From contig JAUCBJ010001837.1 in NCBI GenBank assembly GCA_032718475.1, positions 1 to 28,798 on the forward strand: a stretch of DNA of 28,798 nucleotides. The letters are read 5' to 3'. The notes beneath the pieces are model-generated. The model made no database searches, had not been told where the DNA came from, and was given only the letters and a program-made list of their open reading frames with translations. The position numbers and the translations under genes were made by a program. The stretch is from Nemertoderma westbladi (lineage: Eukaryota; Xenacoelomorpha; Nemertodermatida; Nemertodermatidae). This document shows, piece by piece, positions 1 to 10,525 of this stretch (positions are counted from its first letter, which is position 1; each line of letters begins with the position of its first letter).

Positions 1-1
1 C

Positions 2-970
2 ACGCGCCCATTCCAATCCGCTTCCTCGGATTTATTCCAACTCGCAGGTCGCCACTTTCTCGTATACTCGGACCGGCTATCGGGTTACCCCGTGGTAGTG
101 GAGTGGCAGAATGACCCAACCGCTCAACAATGCGTGAACGTAATCCGCCCATTCTTTGTTGACCTCGGAGTACCTAATATTCTCCGAACCGACGGCGGCC
201 CACAATATGCTGCCGAAACATTCCAGAACTTCCTGAAGGACTGGGGTGTACGCTGGGAAGCTAGCACACCACACTTCCCCAGCAGTAATGGACACGCCGA
301 AGCCAGTGTCAAACAGGTGAAGACACTACTCCGGAAAATACGTCACCCCAGTGTCCGATCTGAGGAGTTCCAGCGGGGGCTATTAGAGCTCCGCAATACA
401 CCGCGCGCCAATGGGCGGTCGCCCAACGAAATCGTATTTGGACGACGGCTGAGGACATCCCTCCCTGCACATCATAGCCACTATAAGCAGCAGTGGCAGA
501 CGAACGCCGATGAGGCGGACGCACGCGTGGCGACGCAACGAGACCAAGCTGTCCGAAACTATAACCAGACAGCCCGGAATCTACCGCCAATCCCAGTGGG
601 AATCCGTGTCCGGGTCCAGGATCCAGTTACCAAACATTGGACCCACACCGGAACTACAGTGGAGGCAGGCTCGCGGCGAGACTACAGAGTAAAGTTGGAG
701 TCGGGCCGCACTTGGTGGAGAAACCGCCGTTTCCTCCGCCCATACCCCTCCATACCACCAGGTGGCGATAGCGAACCTCTATGTCAGGACCAGGACAAAC
801 CGCTTATTTCTTGTACGGCTCCGGGTTCATTGACCCCAAAACCGAAACAACCCGACCACCCTACGATATCTGAAACTGAAAGTGAATTGAAAGTATACCA
901 CACACGTCCCAGCACCCTAGCTCAACGCAAGACGGTTACTTGGGAACTCGATCGCAAGCACATGGCTTGA
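2..970 (+). pseudogene. Ty3/gypsy integrase, C-terminal part (gypsy-P), open at left edge
   Basis: The reading frame is open from base 2 to a TGA at 968-970. It encodes the integrase core and tail that insert element cDNA into the genome. The catalytic triad is visible: Asp in SSDLFQLAG at the left edge, Asp in RTDGGPQY, and Glu in SSNGHAEASVK. The C-terminal tail contains SGRTWWRNRRFLRPY, typical of Mag-like gypsy elements of animals. The N-terminal HHCC zinc finger and the rest of pol lie outside the window. A polypurine tract and an LTR follow directly, so this is the 3' end of a plus-strand element. No break is seen in this stretch, but the element is incomplete here, so activity cannot be judged. 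The last 478 bases recur at 15929-16406. Confidence 0.9.
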
Positions 971-976
971 GATCGC

Positions 977-990
977 AGAGGAAAAGGGGG
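977..990 (+). other. Polypurine tract of gypsy-P
   Basis: A run of A and G only (AGAGGAAAAGGGGG) lies between the integrase stop and the TGTGG that opens the LTR. It is the expected primer site for plus-strand DNA synthesis of an LTR retrotransposon. The same tract recurs at 16413-16426. Confidence 0.8.
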
Positions 991-1521
991 TGTGGTGAAT
1001 TAATTATACTGTATAAATATATCAATATTACTATTGCATGCTTATATGGTGATGGCACTTGGGAATATATTCGGTGTACTGATTACTCTATATTGTACCA
1101 ATATATTATGTAACATTACTGCTGTACTGCCTATGCAGGTACTGAGGTAGCATGACAGCAGGACAGTGTATTGCTGTACTTCAGTTGTACTCTTGAGAGA
1201 CATTATACATATATTCTATTATTATAAAACTCTTGTTTAATGGGCTCATTAGCTCACAACAGGGTGGCGGTCAATAACTATGACCGGTCTGCCCTATCTA
1301 AACTGAATAACACAACTGATACACCAATCCAACAATCTGAGATAATATATGATTAATACATTGAATATTGGTTCACCTTCTTACTCTACTTTGGCCCTCT
1401 ACCCAATGGATGCTTTCCTGTTCCCTAGCATGTGCTTCCCTCCCCTCTATTGGCTAATATACTACTTGTCACCTTGGCACTCTCTGGGAGTGTTTCCCCT
1501 CCGTTGCTAGCCTCTACTAGC
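991..1521 (+). repeat. gypsy-P 3' LTR, left part, interrupted at 1521
   Basis: The LTR starts TGTGGTGAATT directly after the polypurine tract. It is nearly identical to 16427-16957; I count about three substitutions. After CTAGC (1517-1521) the sequence switches to the gypsy-M LTR. In the right-hand copy the LTR resumes after a second CTAGC, so this copy is the left half of an LTR split by the gypsy-M insertion. It contains no gene. Confidence 0.85.
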
Positions 1522-1777
1522 TGTTGTGTTATCCCCCGAGCATGGGAAATACATCAGGTTAGTTACATCAGATATATTCATTAGTCTATTGTCACAATAC
1601 ACAATAATCTATAATATACCTGTATACCGACACCATGCACGATACTACTGCAGTACCTGCATACCAACAATAGGTTCACTGCCTGACTCATATATATATA
1701 GCACCACCGGTATCCTACCTACAGTAGAATATCCAAGAGCACTCTTCATTGTTACAGTATAATTTTATATTCCACCA
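1522..1777 (-). repeat. gypsy-M 3' LTR (256 bp)
   Basis: On the minus strand it begins TGGTGGAATATAAA and ends CACAACA, so it has TG...CA termini. Copies of the same 256-bp length lie at 12764-13019 and 16958-17213. A TATATATATA stretch in the middle could be the promoter TATA box. It abuts the polypurine tract at 1778-1790. Confidence 0.9.
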
Positions 1778-1790
1778 TCTCCCTTTTTTT
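1778..1790 (-). other. Polypurine tract of gypsy-M copy 1
   Basis: The minus-strand run AAAAAAAGGGAGA lies immediately before the LTR's TGGTGG. It sits between the end of integrase (stop near 1849) and the 3' LTR, which is the canonical location for the plus-strand primer. Confidence 0.8.
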
Positions 1791-1848
1791 GAGTTTGAAT
1801 TTTCCTAAAAATTCAAACTTATTCATTTGAACTTATTTTTAACATTTT

Positions 1849-3281
1849 TTAAGTCCCAATATTAAATTGTACGACTTTATTTTCAATTTCATTACAACCT
1901 CTCTTAGGACGAAGAAATCTTCGATTTCTCTTCAAAATACGATTTGAAGACAACTTTATATAATAATCGCGTCCTTTCCTGTCATGTCAGTTATTACACC
2001 GGTGCGTGACCACCGTTTGGTTGTGGGGTTCTGAAGCAGAACGTCTGTTCCAGGTAACAATGTCGCAAGGTTGCGGGCAGTTCGGTCATAATGCAGTTTT
2101 GCGGCCCTTGATAACCGCCAGGCAGACTCCTCTGCCTCTGCAGCTTGTTTTTGCCATGACGGATCAAAGGCTTTATAATGCTGTGGGACATTGGACCGTA
2201 AAGGATGCCCATATACTATCTGGGCTGGGGAGCGACCATCTCCCCTCGGTGTGTTTCGTAATTCAAGCATCCCCCTCAGAAATGGTTCTGTATTAATTCG
2301 ACCGTCGTCTGCCTTTGCAACGAGATTTTTTACTATTTTTACCGAAACCTCCGCATGCCCGTTGGATTGTGGATAACATGGTGATGACAGTTTCCAGTCA
2401 ACACCCCAGCGAACCAAAAAGTCTTTAAATATTTTGGAGTCATATTGTGGTCCTCCATCAGTGCGCATTCGTACCGGGACCCCGGTCTGTACGAAATATT
2501 GCCGAATTACATCGTCAACCTGGGTTGCTGATGGGTCTCTATCCCATCTTGTAACAAATGGGAACCCAGACAAGCGGTCTACATATACCATGTAGGCATG
2601 ACCAGCAAACTTAAATAAGTCAGACGAGACAGACTCAAAAATCCGGGATGGTAGGGGGTCCGATATGCATGGTTCCTTTACATTGCTTGGGAGGCGGTAC
2701 TGGCATTTCTCACAGGATCGTATAATGTCCTCTATTTGGGCATTTATTCCAGGCCAGTATACCGATTCCCTACTGCGCCGCTTGGTTCGCTCTAAACCTT
2801 GATGCGACTCGTGGAGACATTTTAAAATATCGCCACGGGCCCCTTTGGGTATAACTAATCGTTTACCAAACAAGGCTAATCCATTTTCTATAGACAGTTC
2901 ATTCCAGATTTTCCGTAGCTGCTGTACAAATGGATTATTAACAGCTGGTGATTGAAAATTATTCTCTAGTGCTTCTATGAGCATTTTGTATTCGAGATCA
3001 CCCTGAGCTATCTGCTGCAAATTTACAATCATTGGATCTTCATAAGGAGAGTATTTGCCAAAGTTATTATCATTTTTAATTGAGTTAGTTGCGGCCTCAA
3101 ACACAGTAGATGCTACAGTATTTGAGGAACGACCTTCAACCTCATTAGAATCTGGATCACATACTGGTGCCCTGGACAAAGCATCAGGCACAACGTGAGA
3201 CTTTCCTTTCTGCCAAGTGAGTGTGAAATTATAACAACTAAGTTTCATTTTCAAGTTTTGCAATCTCACATTGTCCACCAT
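1849..3281 (-). pseudogene. Ty3/gypsy integrase with end of RNase H linker (gypsy-M copy 1), frameshifted
   Basis: This is the integrase domain of pol on the minus strand. The HHCC zinc finger is visible (HESHQGLERTKR... then CEKC). The catalytic residues are Asp in SSDLFKFAG, Asp in RTDGGPQY and Glu in PQSNGHAEVSVK. The first 432 or so codons read cleanly from 3281. At about 1983-1988 a 5-bp insertion (ATGTC, absent from copy 2) shifts the frame. The downstream frame then carries the conserved tail KRNRRFLRPKRG and ends at a TAA at 1849-1851. It is joined to RNase H upstream by a frameshift near 3285 that is shared with copy 2. The start at 3281 is only the first in-frame methionine; in life this is part of a polyprotein. 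Confidence 0.9.
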
Positions 3282-3612
3282 ATCAAGCGTATTAAGAGTT
3301 CATTATAGGTAGTAAAGGCCTGTGGTCTGTGACCACCGTAAAATGTGGCTGTCCATACAAATACATACGACACTTATTAATTGACCAGTATATAGCTAGG
3401 GCTTCTAACTCTATTGTGGCGTATCGAGTCTCGCATTCCTTCAGAAATCGAGAACCGCATTGCACCAGTTGCCACCTAGTGTCATTTTGACGTTTCTGGA
3501 ACAGGGCAAAACCGAGACCTTTTGTCTGGGAAGCATCGGTTTCTATTCTAATTTCAGCGTTTTTATCGTAAGGTACAAGAATTGGCGGGGTGGCCAACGC
3601 TTTTTTCACGCT
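3282..3612 (-). pseudogene. Ty3/gypsy RNase H domain (gypsy-M copy 1)
   Basis: This is the RNase H domain that degrades the RNA strand of the RNA-DNA hybrid during reverse transcription. Visible motifs are Asp in RIETDASQTKGLGFALFQ, Glu in YATIELEALAIYW and Asp in VVTDHRPLLPI, the usual gypsy set. It follows RT in the same frame after one TAA stop (3613-3615). It leaves the frame at its 3' side near 3292. That second break also occurs in copy 2, so it predates the duplication. Confidence 0.88.
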
Positions 3613-4290
3613 TTAAAACGCAGAATCATGGTTATTTGTCCACAGAAATTCGTTTTTTATTTTTAAAATATCCCGTAATGGGGCCGCCATTTCGCTTATT
3701 TCTGCGGAAAACTGAGCCAGCTGCTGAACAAGACCCATAAACGACCTGAGTTCGGTGCGGTTTGTGGGTGCCGGGAAATTTTCTATTACACTAATTTTTG
3801 CTGGATCAGCTTTAGTTCCTTCTTTTGAAATAATAAATCCGCCGAATTTGACTTCATCTTTTGCAAAATCAAATTTATTTGGGTTCACCGTTATTTTATG
3901 TTTATGACACTGTTCTAGAATATCACATATTCTAGAAATATGATCTTTTAAACCCAAATCGGCTATTACCATCCCGTCCACCAATCTATGAACATTATCT
4001 ATACCTGATAATGCTATATCGACCCGTAGGTTATACGAATCGCCCGTGCTAATATAGCCCATGGGCGCTCGATTAAAAACGAATCGTTCCCAAGGAGTAA
4101 TAAAGCACGTTAGGTCCTTCGACTCAGGATGCATTGGCACCTGCCAATAAGCAGTTTTGGCGTCCAATGTTGAAAAATATCTAGAGTCCGGTGCGATTTC
4201 TGAAATAACGTCAATTGGTGAACTACTAGGGTGTACAATACGCTTAACCTGACGATTCAAATTCGTCAGACCCTGATGCCTCCGTCTGGT
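3613..4290 (-). pseudogene. Ty3/gypsy reverse transcriptase, main part (gypsy-M copy 1)
   Basis: This is reverse transcriptase. Motifs include LTNLNRQVKR, STLDAKTAYWQVPMH (first catalytic Asp), RFVFNRAPMGY, KFGGFIISKEG and the thumb region RSFMGLVQQLAQFS. The active-site box, which normally reads xxDD, is VDG here (HRLVDGMVIAD), so the second catalytic aspartate is replaced by glycine. The domain's first residues lie in another frame upstream (PKPDGGIRV, ending near 4266), so a small deletion separates them. An in-frame TAA at 3613-3615 ends it. Three independent defects make an active enzyme very unlikely. Confidence 0.9.
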
Positions 4291-5269
4291 TTTGGTACCA
4301 CCACTAGAGGGTGGCACCACGCTGTGGGTCTGTCACCCACTGGTTCTATGATTCCCTTGGCTGAAAGTGAGTCTAATTCTTTTTTAACTTCATCACGTTT
4401 TGCATACGCAATTTTTCTCGCTGAGTGTACGGCAAAAGGTTTACAGTTGTCTTTCAGCTCAATTCGCAAAGGATCACCAATAATTTCGCCTGTCATTGTT
4501 TTCAAAACAGAATTAACATTGAACACTGAGGAATAAATATTAAACAGTTTTTTACGGATAGAATTCATCTGGAAATTCGATGGATTTTCAGGGATGTTGT
4601 CTATCCAAGTTTTTCGAGCTGATTTTTCAAATAATGCGAGCTCGTCACAAACATTAGCACTATTTCTTGCAGTGGAACAACATTTTATTTCTTTCTCAGT
4701 TTCACTGGTATATATGTAAGGCAAAGGGTTTGGCCAGTCACGGTGAATAAGCCATAGTGCTTTACAGGTTTCACGTGACAAATACAGAAAGGGTATATTA
4801 TCACAAATATTAATTTCGTCCAGTTTCTGTACCCCTTCCAAAGTTATATAGAGAAAAATACGGCCAATTTGTTTAATTGGATGGCCGTTGATATTTAGTA
4901 AACGGTCATTGCTGGGTTCGAGCAAGTTGGCCTGATCGATACCCAACTTATTTAAAAATTGTTTCCCTGCTACTGTACGATCGGATCTGGTGTCCGGAAT
5001 TGCACTACATTCAAAAATTGGTTTATTTTTATCTGAATTGAGAGTCAAAAATACAGTAATGACAGATTGTTTATCTTGAACACAAGATCCAACATGAACA
5101 GACACCTGGGTAAAACTTTCATCGCTAACCAATGCTGCCGATTTATCGGCCACTTTACTTTTACAAACACTAGCAAAGTGGTTTCTCTTTTTACAACGGT
5201 TGCAAGTTTTACCTTGGGCAGGGCAGGTTTGAGCCGGCCCGTGGCTTTCGTAGCCGCATTTGGTACATT
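4266..5269 (-). pseudogene. gypsy-M zinc knuckles, protease and RT N-terminus (copy 1)
   Basis: The frame is open from the copia insertion point down to 4266. In order it shows two nucleocapsid zinc knuckles (CTKCGYESHGPAQTC and CNRCKKRNHFASVC), an aspartic protease region (SAIPDTRSDRTV) and the start of RT (CHPLVVVPKPDGGIRV). Paired knuckles of this type are typical of Mag-like gypsy elements. The protease signature is altered: the glycine normally following Asp-Thr is Arg. The upstream part of the knuckle lies beyond the nested copia element, at 11470 and above. The frame is lost at the RT junction. Confidence 0.85.
5266..5269. repeat. Target-site duplication CATT, left side of copia insertion
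   Basis: CATT directly abuts the TGTGAATG that ends the copia LTR. It recurs at 11466-11469 beyond the other LTR. Both copies come from the gypsy-M zinc-knuckle codons. The call is 4 bp if the LTR termini are TG...CA; shifting the boundary by one base gives a 5-bp duplication, which is more usual for copia. Confidence 0.8.
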
Positions 5270-5417
5270 TGTGAATGATAAACAATATGGTACAACAGGC
5301 ACGGACAAAAGTCATATATGCAAGACTCTCAACCACCAGACAACCGGTACCGGTACGGCCATCACCATATCCTTATAGTGGAAGCCCAGGCTATCAACAT
5401 ACAGTAAATCATACAGT
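5270..5417 (-). repeat. copia 3' LTR (148 bp, lacking first six bases)
   Basis: It matches 11312-11459 with about four mismatches. On the minus strand it ends TTCACA, next to the target duplication. Its start is odd: the six bases that open the 5' LTR (TGTTAT) are missing, and no polypurine tract precedes it. The RNase H frame runs straight into it. Confidence 0.85.
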
Positions 5418-5961
5418 TTTTGGCGAATTGCCATTTAAGTTTGTTCAAATAAGCGTTTTCACTTACTGCTAACTTCAGTGGGGATGAGTTTACTCCTTGC
5501 TTTGTGAGAGTATTAGCTAGTTGATCGCGAGTTGGTATCCAATGGACGGCTGTAAGTTCGTTTTTATGCAGCATCTCTCGTAGAATAGCGATATCTATGT
5601 GAAGACGTTTATCTTCAATGGATGTAGTTGAGTGTACCGCATTGAACATTGAGTTATTGTCAGTTAGGAGAGTTATGGGTGGTGATCTCCCAAGTAGTTC
5701 TGATATTAAATAAGCTAAGAGGAAAGCGCATTCAACAGCTTCTGTTGCCACGACAGTCTCAGCAGCGAAGGTACTTTTCACTACACGACGAAGACGTTTA
5801 CTTTGCCACGATACCAATGATGTTCTCCCATTAGATCCTAATAGAAATACTAAATATCCTCCTTGAGTCCCTCCATCAGGCAAGTTTCCTAAGCTAGCAT
5901 CACTATAACAAAGCAATTCGATATTATTAACATCTCCCAAGTTCGATAGGTTAAATGTCAA
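5418..5961 (-). pseudogene. copia RNase H domain
   Basis: This is the copia RNase H. Visible motifs are Asp in CYSDASLGNL, the VSWQSKRLRRVVKSTFAAE helix with its catalytic Glu, Asp in LLTDNNSMF, and the C-terminal HWIPTRDQLANTLTKQG signature. This set is characteristic of Ty1/copia pol. It lies one frame away from RT; the two frames overlap at 5951-5961, so a single indel separates them. The open frame continues into the LTR to 5362 because the normal spacer and polypurine tract are missing. Confidence 0.9.
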
Positions 5962-7255
5962 TGGTTTCTGTCTTCAATTTCTTGACAACTTTGTTTGCTC
6001 TTTGGAGATCTTTCACTGTGGCAGTAGTCTTTGAGAGACAAGCTAATTGGCATGAGTCGAAACTGACATCAGGTCTTGACTGAGTTGTAGCCCAGTTAAG
6101 TTGACCAATCATAGTCTTAGATAATTTAAGTTCATCATTGTCCAACAACCTATCAGAGATATACATAGGCTTTTCATCAACAATATTATCAGGAAGGATG
6201 TTGTTATAGTCACTAGTTTTCATTTCCGCAATGTAATGACCTAGACTTACAATTATGCCTGATTTTCTCTGCATTAATTCTAGGCCGAGGTACTTCATAT
6301 TGATCTTAGAATCAGATCCGACAATAAACATGGTGTATAATTTTTGTATTATTAATGTAAACATTTCATTGCCGCCCCACAAGAAATCATCTACATGGCA
6401 ACAGATAATTCCATTCAGACGTCCATTTCTCCAATGGAAGAATATGGCTGGATCCACACTTGATTTTTTTAGACCTAAGTTTTCAAATTCCTTCATTACC
6501 CTAAGGTACCACTGTCTACCAGATTCATTGAGTCCATAGACACAATGGTTCAATTTCCACAGTTTAGATGTATTCGCCTCTTTGGGTGGTTTAATGTATA
6601 CATCACGTGCCATGGGCATTCCTTGCAAATAAGCACTTTTTATGTCAATGGCATTCATGTCCCACTGCATTGTTGACAATATAGTTAAGCATATTCTTAA
6701 TGATTGCTTGCAGCAGGTAGGAGAGTCAGTCACAGTTTTTACAATATCCTCGAACCCACGAGCACATAAACGTGCTTTAACTTTAATGATGTCTCCTTTA
6801 AATTTTTTTGTGATAACCCACCTAGTCGATATTGTATGCTGCCCATTGTCACTTATTTCAGTGTATGTTTTCATATCTGACCACTTCTGCATCTCTTCTT
6901 TCTTAGCTGTTGTAATTTGATCCTCTCTGCCATCACGGACATGAAGAACTAGAACATCATCATTACTAACAGGTATAGAATCAATGTTGTCTTCATGGCT
7001 ACCTTTTGATTCAGAACTAATATCACTGCTTTCATTTTGTGTTTGGCTTGAACTTTCGTCATCATAATCAGCCATCGCACTACTTATATTCTTCTTCCAA
7101 TCAGTAATGTCATCTCTGAAACTTTTAGAAAACTTATTTCCATCTTCATCTTTAAGATTCCACCAATGCCAATAGTTACCTGTTCGTTTACCACCTCTAC
7201 TTATTACAGTAGCAGATTTCCATTCTCCGGAGTTATTATCTTTGTAGAGAATGTT
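5951..7255 (-). pseudogene. copia reverse transcriptase
   Basis: This is copia-type reverse transcriptase (RVT_2 family). Motifs in order: RWVITKKFKGD, VKARLCARGFED, NAIDIKSAYLQG (catalytic Asp), KLNHCVYGLNESGRQWY, and the active-site box CCHVDDFLWGG with both aspartates intact. This is followed by INMKYLGLELMQ and SRPDVSFDSCQLACL. The RT core itself has no stop, so it is the best-preserved enzyme of the element. The frame is open from 7387, but the part above about 7255 is better read in the integrase frame, so a one-base shift lies near 7250-7265. Downstream it ends at 5951, where RNase H continues in another frame. Confidence 0.92.
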
Positions 7256-7783
7256 GTTGTTGAGGCATTTTTGATAGTGGTATAGCTGATGGTATAGGTT
7301 TGTTGGATAGGTTAGAGGTTGATTTAGATCTACAAGCTTCACTATTGAAGGATGGCATTTTGTCATCAATTTGGTGTACAGTATCATCTACATCATCATC
7401 ATCATCATTATTGCTTCTACAAACATTATTATATTGGCCAGTATCATTTTCTATATCATTTTTGATTGTATCAACTTTGACATCATTGACTGGCATTAAC
7501 CTACATGGTTGAACTCTCAAGTATTGCCCACCATGTTTAACTAGAACAAGTTTAACATCAGTACCCAATACAGTTGCAGGGCCCCTCCAAAATGTGGTAT
7601 TCGTGCGTTTATAATATACTTGTTCACCTATAGAGAATACATAATCAGAATAGTTTCTGTGTTTTTGACTTAGTGCTCTTCTAAGTTTTTCACAACTCTC
7701 TTGTTTAAGAAATGCCTCTCTAGCAGTGTGCAAAGCATTTGGATTGTCACGCACAATTTGACTTCCACAGACTGGATCATTTG
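7236..7783 (-). pseudogene. copia integrase C-terminal region
   Basis: This is the continuation of copia integrase beyond the inserted transposon. The block RDNPNALHTAREAFLKQESCEKLRRAL and the small barrel-like domain YSIGEQVYYKR...FWRGPATVLGTD (first residue approximate) are typical of the C-terminal part of integrase in this group. The frame joins the 8614-10525 frame once the insert is ignored. A hydrophilic, Asp/Asn-rich linker follows (a run of GAT-type codons near 7390-7410). A one-base frameshift near 7255 then separates it from the RT frame. Confidence 0.85.
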
Positions 7784-7814
7784 TGGCTGGCCACGAGAAA
7801 AGGGACCTTATGTC
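7784..7814 (+). repeat. Left terminal inverted repeat (31 bp)
   Basis: It begins TGGCTGGCCACGAGAA and is exactly complementary to 8577-8607. Weaker similarity (GATTCTGAG against GATTTTGAG) continues inward. Confidence 0.92.
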
Positions 7815-8576
7815 GCAAAACCTGATTCTGAGATAATCGCGTTTAAAGTTTCCCTCTATTTTTGGACAAATTTAATTGGATTATCAATTTAGAAATGTAT
7901 AAAACGATGAGGGAAATTCAAATTGGTTCTGATATTCAATATACCTAGGAAATAACTAATTACAGGAAGCAATATAAGATGCTGCAGTGTTGTATATAAC
8001 ACTGTCTTAGGGTTTTCATGTCTGAATTTAGGACTGAAATAAATTCTACTACTGTAATATCTAGGTACTGTAGGCCTACAGTTATTTTTTAAATGCAATA
8101 TAGCTATCATTTTCTTAATTTCTCTTCGTTAGTTCTGAAATTTCGTAATCCCAATAAAGAATTCAAAATACAAATAATTTGAAATTTTGTTAAAAAATTT
8201 ATCTTTTTGAAAAAATTTTAAATTAAAAAAAAATTTTTTTTGGTTACATGTTTTTTTGCAAATTTTGCAAAAATTTTATACTTCATGAACAATATTTATA
8301 GTTTCAAAGTGTTAAAAGTTGTATAAAATGCCGAATAACATTGAGCAGCCTAACTATATAGTAAGAATTGCTATGATATTATTAATATTTTCCATTTTTT
8401 TAAATAATCGCTTATTATAACCGCTATTAATAAAATTTTTTTGCTACCCGATTCACCTTCACATAAATCGCTATAACTTTTTTTTGGAAATAGATATTGA
8501 GACACCGTTTTTTTTGTTAAAATCTCTGGAAAATTCTGCATCTCATAGGCCTAATAACTCAAAATCGACCTCCGGT

Positions 8577-8607
8577 GACATAAGGTCCCTTTTCTCGTGG
8601 CCAGCCA
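8577..8607 (-). repeat. Right terminal inverted repeat (31 bp)
   Basis: It ends CTCGTGGCCAGCCA and is the perfect inverted copy of 7784-7814. CATTTG follows directly. Confidence 0.92.
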
Positions 8608-8613
8608 CATTTG

Positions 8614-10525
8614 CAGGAAATTATAGAATTATAGAATTGTCGAAGCTGATAGGGTAATTTGGATTTTTACCGAAAACCAGTTGGTTGGGTATAAAGCCAT
8701 AAACGTTTATGAGGGAATTCTTGGCGGAAACAGCCCAGTGGATGGCCAATGTGAGGTCAAACTGTGTTTGGTATATAATTTTCTCCAGACAACTCGCCAG
8801 TATTGCATTGTGCCTTTCGACGAGACCATTAGACCATGGACTTTCAGCTGCAGTTGTGATAACTTTTATATTAAATTTATCACACAGTTCAAGAAATTCT
8901 TCATTATTAAACTCACCACCATTGTCTGAGAGGAATTTGTTTGGTGAGCCAAAAATACGAATCCAGCATTCTAGAATATTTTTGACTACAGTTTCTTTCC
9001 TTTTGTTAGTGATAATAGCAGCTTGACAATATCTGGCCATATTCAATATGTAAATTCCAGGACGAAATAATTTCAAGTCCATTCCCACTGTTTCATTAAA
9101 TGATTTTGCCAATGGAAACCCTACAATTGGTTTTAGTGGTAACTTTCTGAAACGTTTACAGATATCACATTGACTGCTGACATCATCTACAATTTTAGTG
9201 ATACTGATATTAATTGGATTGTCACTAGCTTTAGATATCAAATCTTTGAGACGATCAGATGTTGGATGTGCAAATTGTTTGTGAAGTTTAGATATTTTCC
9301 TGTGAAGATCATTATTACTGTCAGAATGTGTAAATGGTGAGGTAAACAGAATATGATTTACCGTTGTGACCATAATATCGTCTGTACGTGACAGGGAAAG
9401 ACAATAGTGACCTGTAGAAGAAACTATTAAATCAGTATTTTCACCAAGTAATTCAATTGTATCATTAGCTAAATTGATTTTACCTCCACCTTTCTTCATA
9501 GAAGTACATGAAAGTAGTAGTGGAATATCACATTCAACAATGTCCATTGACAGTCGTGCCTTCTTTGTACCAATATGTATAGGGACTGTTGCTTTAAATA
9601 TAGATTTATGTTTTTCACCATCACCGAAACGAAATCTAGCATCACTTTGTTTTTCTAAAATTTGATGTTTATCACTGCAACTTAGTGAATCAACATAACA
9701 TTTATACCATATAGCACCAGCAACTGTTGTGCTACACCCTGTATCTACTACTGCACAATTCAATGATTCAGATAAGAGATGTCTATTTGGCATAATAATT
9801 TTGGTAAATTTGTTGGTAAATTTTGGTAATTTGGTAAATAGAATTATGTCATTTTCAGCATCAGTTAATAGCGTTTTGTATTCATTAGTGGTGGTGTTGC
9901 CTTTGTTAAATTCTGGACATTCTTGTTGGTAATGATTAATAGACATACAAAAAGTACATTGTGTTGGTTTGCCATATTGATCAGGGGGGTTTAACTTTTG
10001 CCCTAACTTGGGACGAGTTGCCGGCTGTAACTGTGGCCTAGAGGTTCTGAAATTACCTGTAGCTGCAGGCCTATAGGCCGTTTGTCTCTGGAACCTATTT
10101 CCCGAAAACCCACGTGGTCTAAGCAATGGTTGTCTCTGATTATTAAAATTCCAGCTCCCTCTGCCATAATTAGAGCCATAGTAACATGCATTTTCATCAA
10201 TATCATTATATAATTCTGCCTCACCTTCAACACCATATTCAATGTCTGTAGTACCGGTATCAAAAGTTGTAAAAATTGGTTCAGTTTTTACTTTGATTGA
10301 TGTTTCAGCAACAACAGGGGAATGGGTGGTGGAAATATCAGAATGTAATTTTAGAATTTGAGTTTTCATATTTTCGTATGTTAGTTCATCTACAGTGGCT
10401 AATGTCAATTGATGTTTACGGTCATCCAAATTGGCACATTTCAGTAGTTGATATGCTTTTACACCTTCAGGTAGTTTCATGTCATATGTTTCACACTTAT
10501 GTAGGTTTCTTTCAAAGTTTACCAT
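8614..10525 (-). pseudogene. copia gag C-terminus, protease and integrase core
   Basis: A long open frame of 634 codons (8621-10525). In order: the rest of gag, with the block ETYDMKLPEGVKAYQLLKCANL at the start; an Arg/Gln-rich basic stretch; a single CCHC zinc knuckle CTFCMSINHYQQEC near residue 190; an aspartic protease with VVDTGCSTTVAG; and integrase with the H-x-H/CDIC zinc finger, Asp in VGMDLKLF, Asp in FLSDNGGEF and Glu in SNGLVERHN. All catalytic residues are present. A TAA at 8621-8623, in a short duplicated CTATAATT motif, ends the frame shortly before the transposon insertion. The start is not real: the gag N-terminus lies upstream in another frame. Confidence 0.9.

Larger units (their letters stand above)
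7784..8607. mobile_element. Non-autonomous TIR DNA transposon (MITE-like, 824 bp)
   Basis: It is bounded by perfect 31-bp terminal inverted repeats starting TGGCTGGCCACGAGAA. It is flanked by CATTTG at 7778-7783 and 8608-8613. If the outermost G/C is counted in the repeat, the duplication shrinks to ATTT. The interior is very AT-rich and has no credible coding frame; a 73-codon ORF at 7889-8110 has no recognisable motif. Removing the element and one duplication restores continuity of the copia integrase frame across the site, so insertion is certain. Superfamily is not assigned: the termini match nothing I can name confidently. Confidence 0.88.

Noticed and set aside
1526-1762. Repeated ORF of 78-98 codons in each gypsy-M LTR (also at 12738 and 16962)
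   Set aside because: It is conserved only because the LTR is. It lies antisense to the element and has no coding features.
5045-5472. Plus- and minus-strand overlapping ORFs around the zinc-knuckle/copia junction
   Set aside because: They are shadows of the gypsy-M zinc-knuckle frame and of the copia LTR.
7889-8110. 73-codon ORF inside the inverted-repeat transposon as a possible transposase
   Set aside because: Far too short, with no catalytic motif, in AT-rich DNA where such ORFs are expected by chance.
10519-10525. Programmed ribosomal frameshift within copia gag
   Set aside because: The break is in the middle of gag rather than at gag-pol and shows no obvious slippery heptamer, so a decay indel is more likely.
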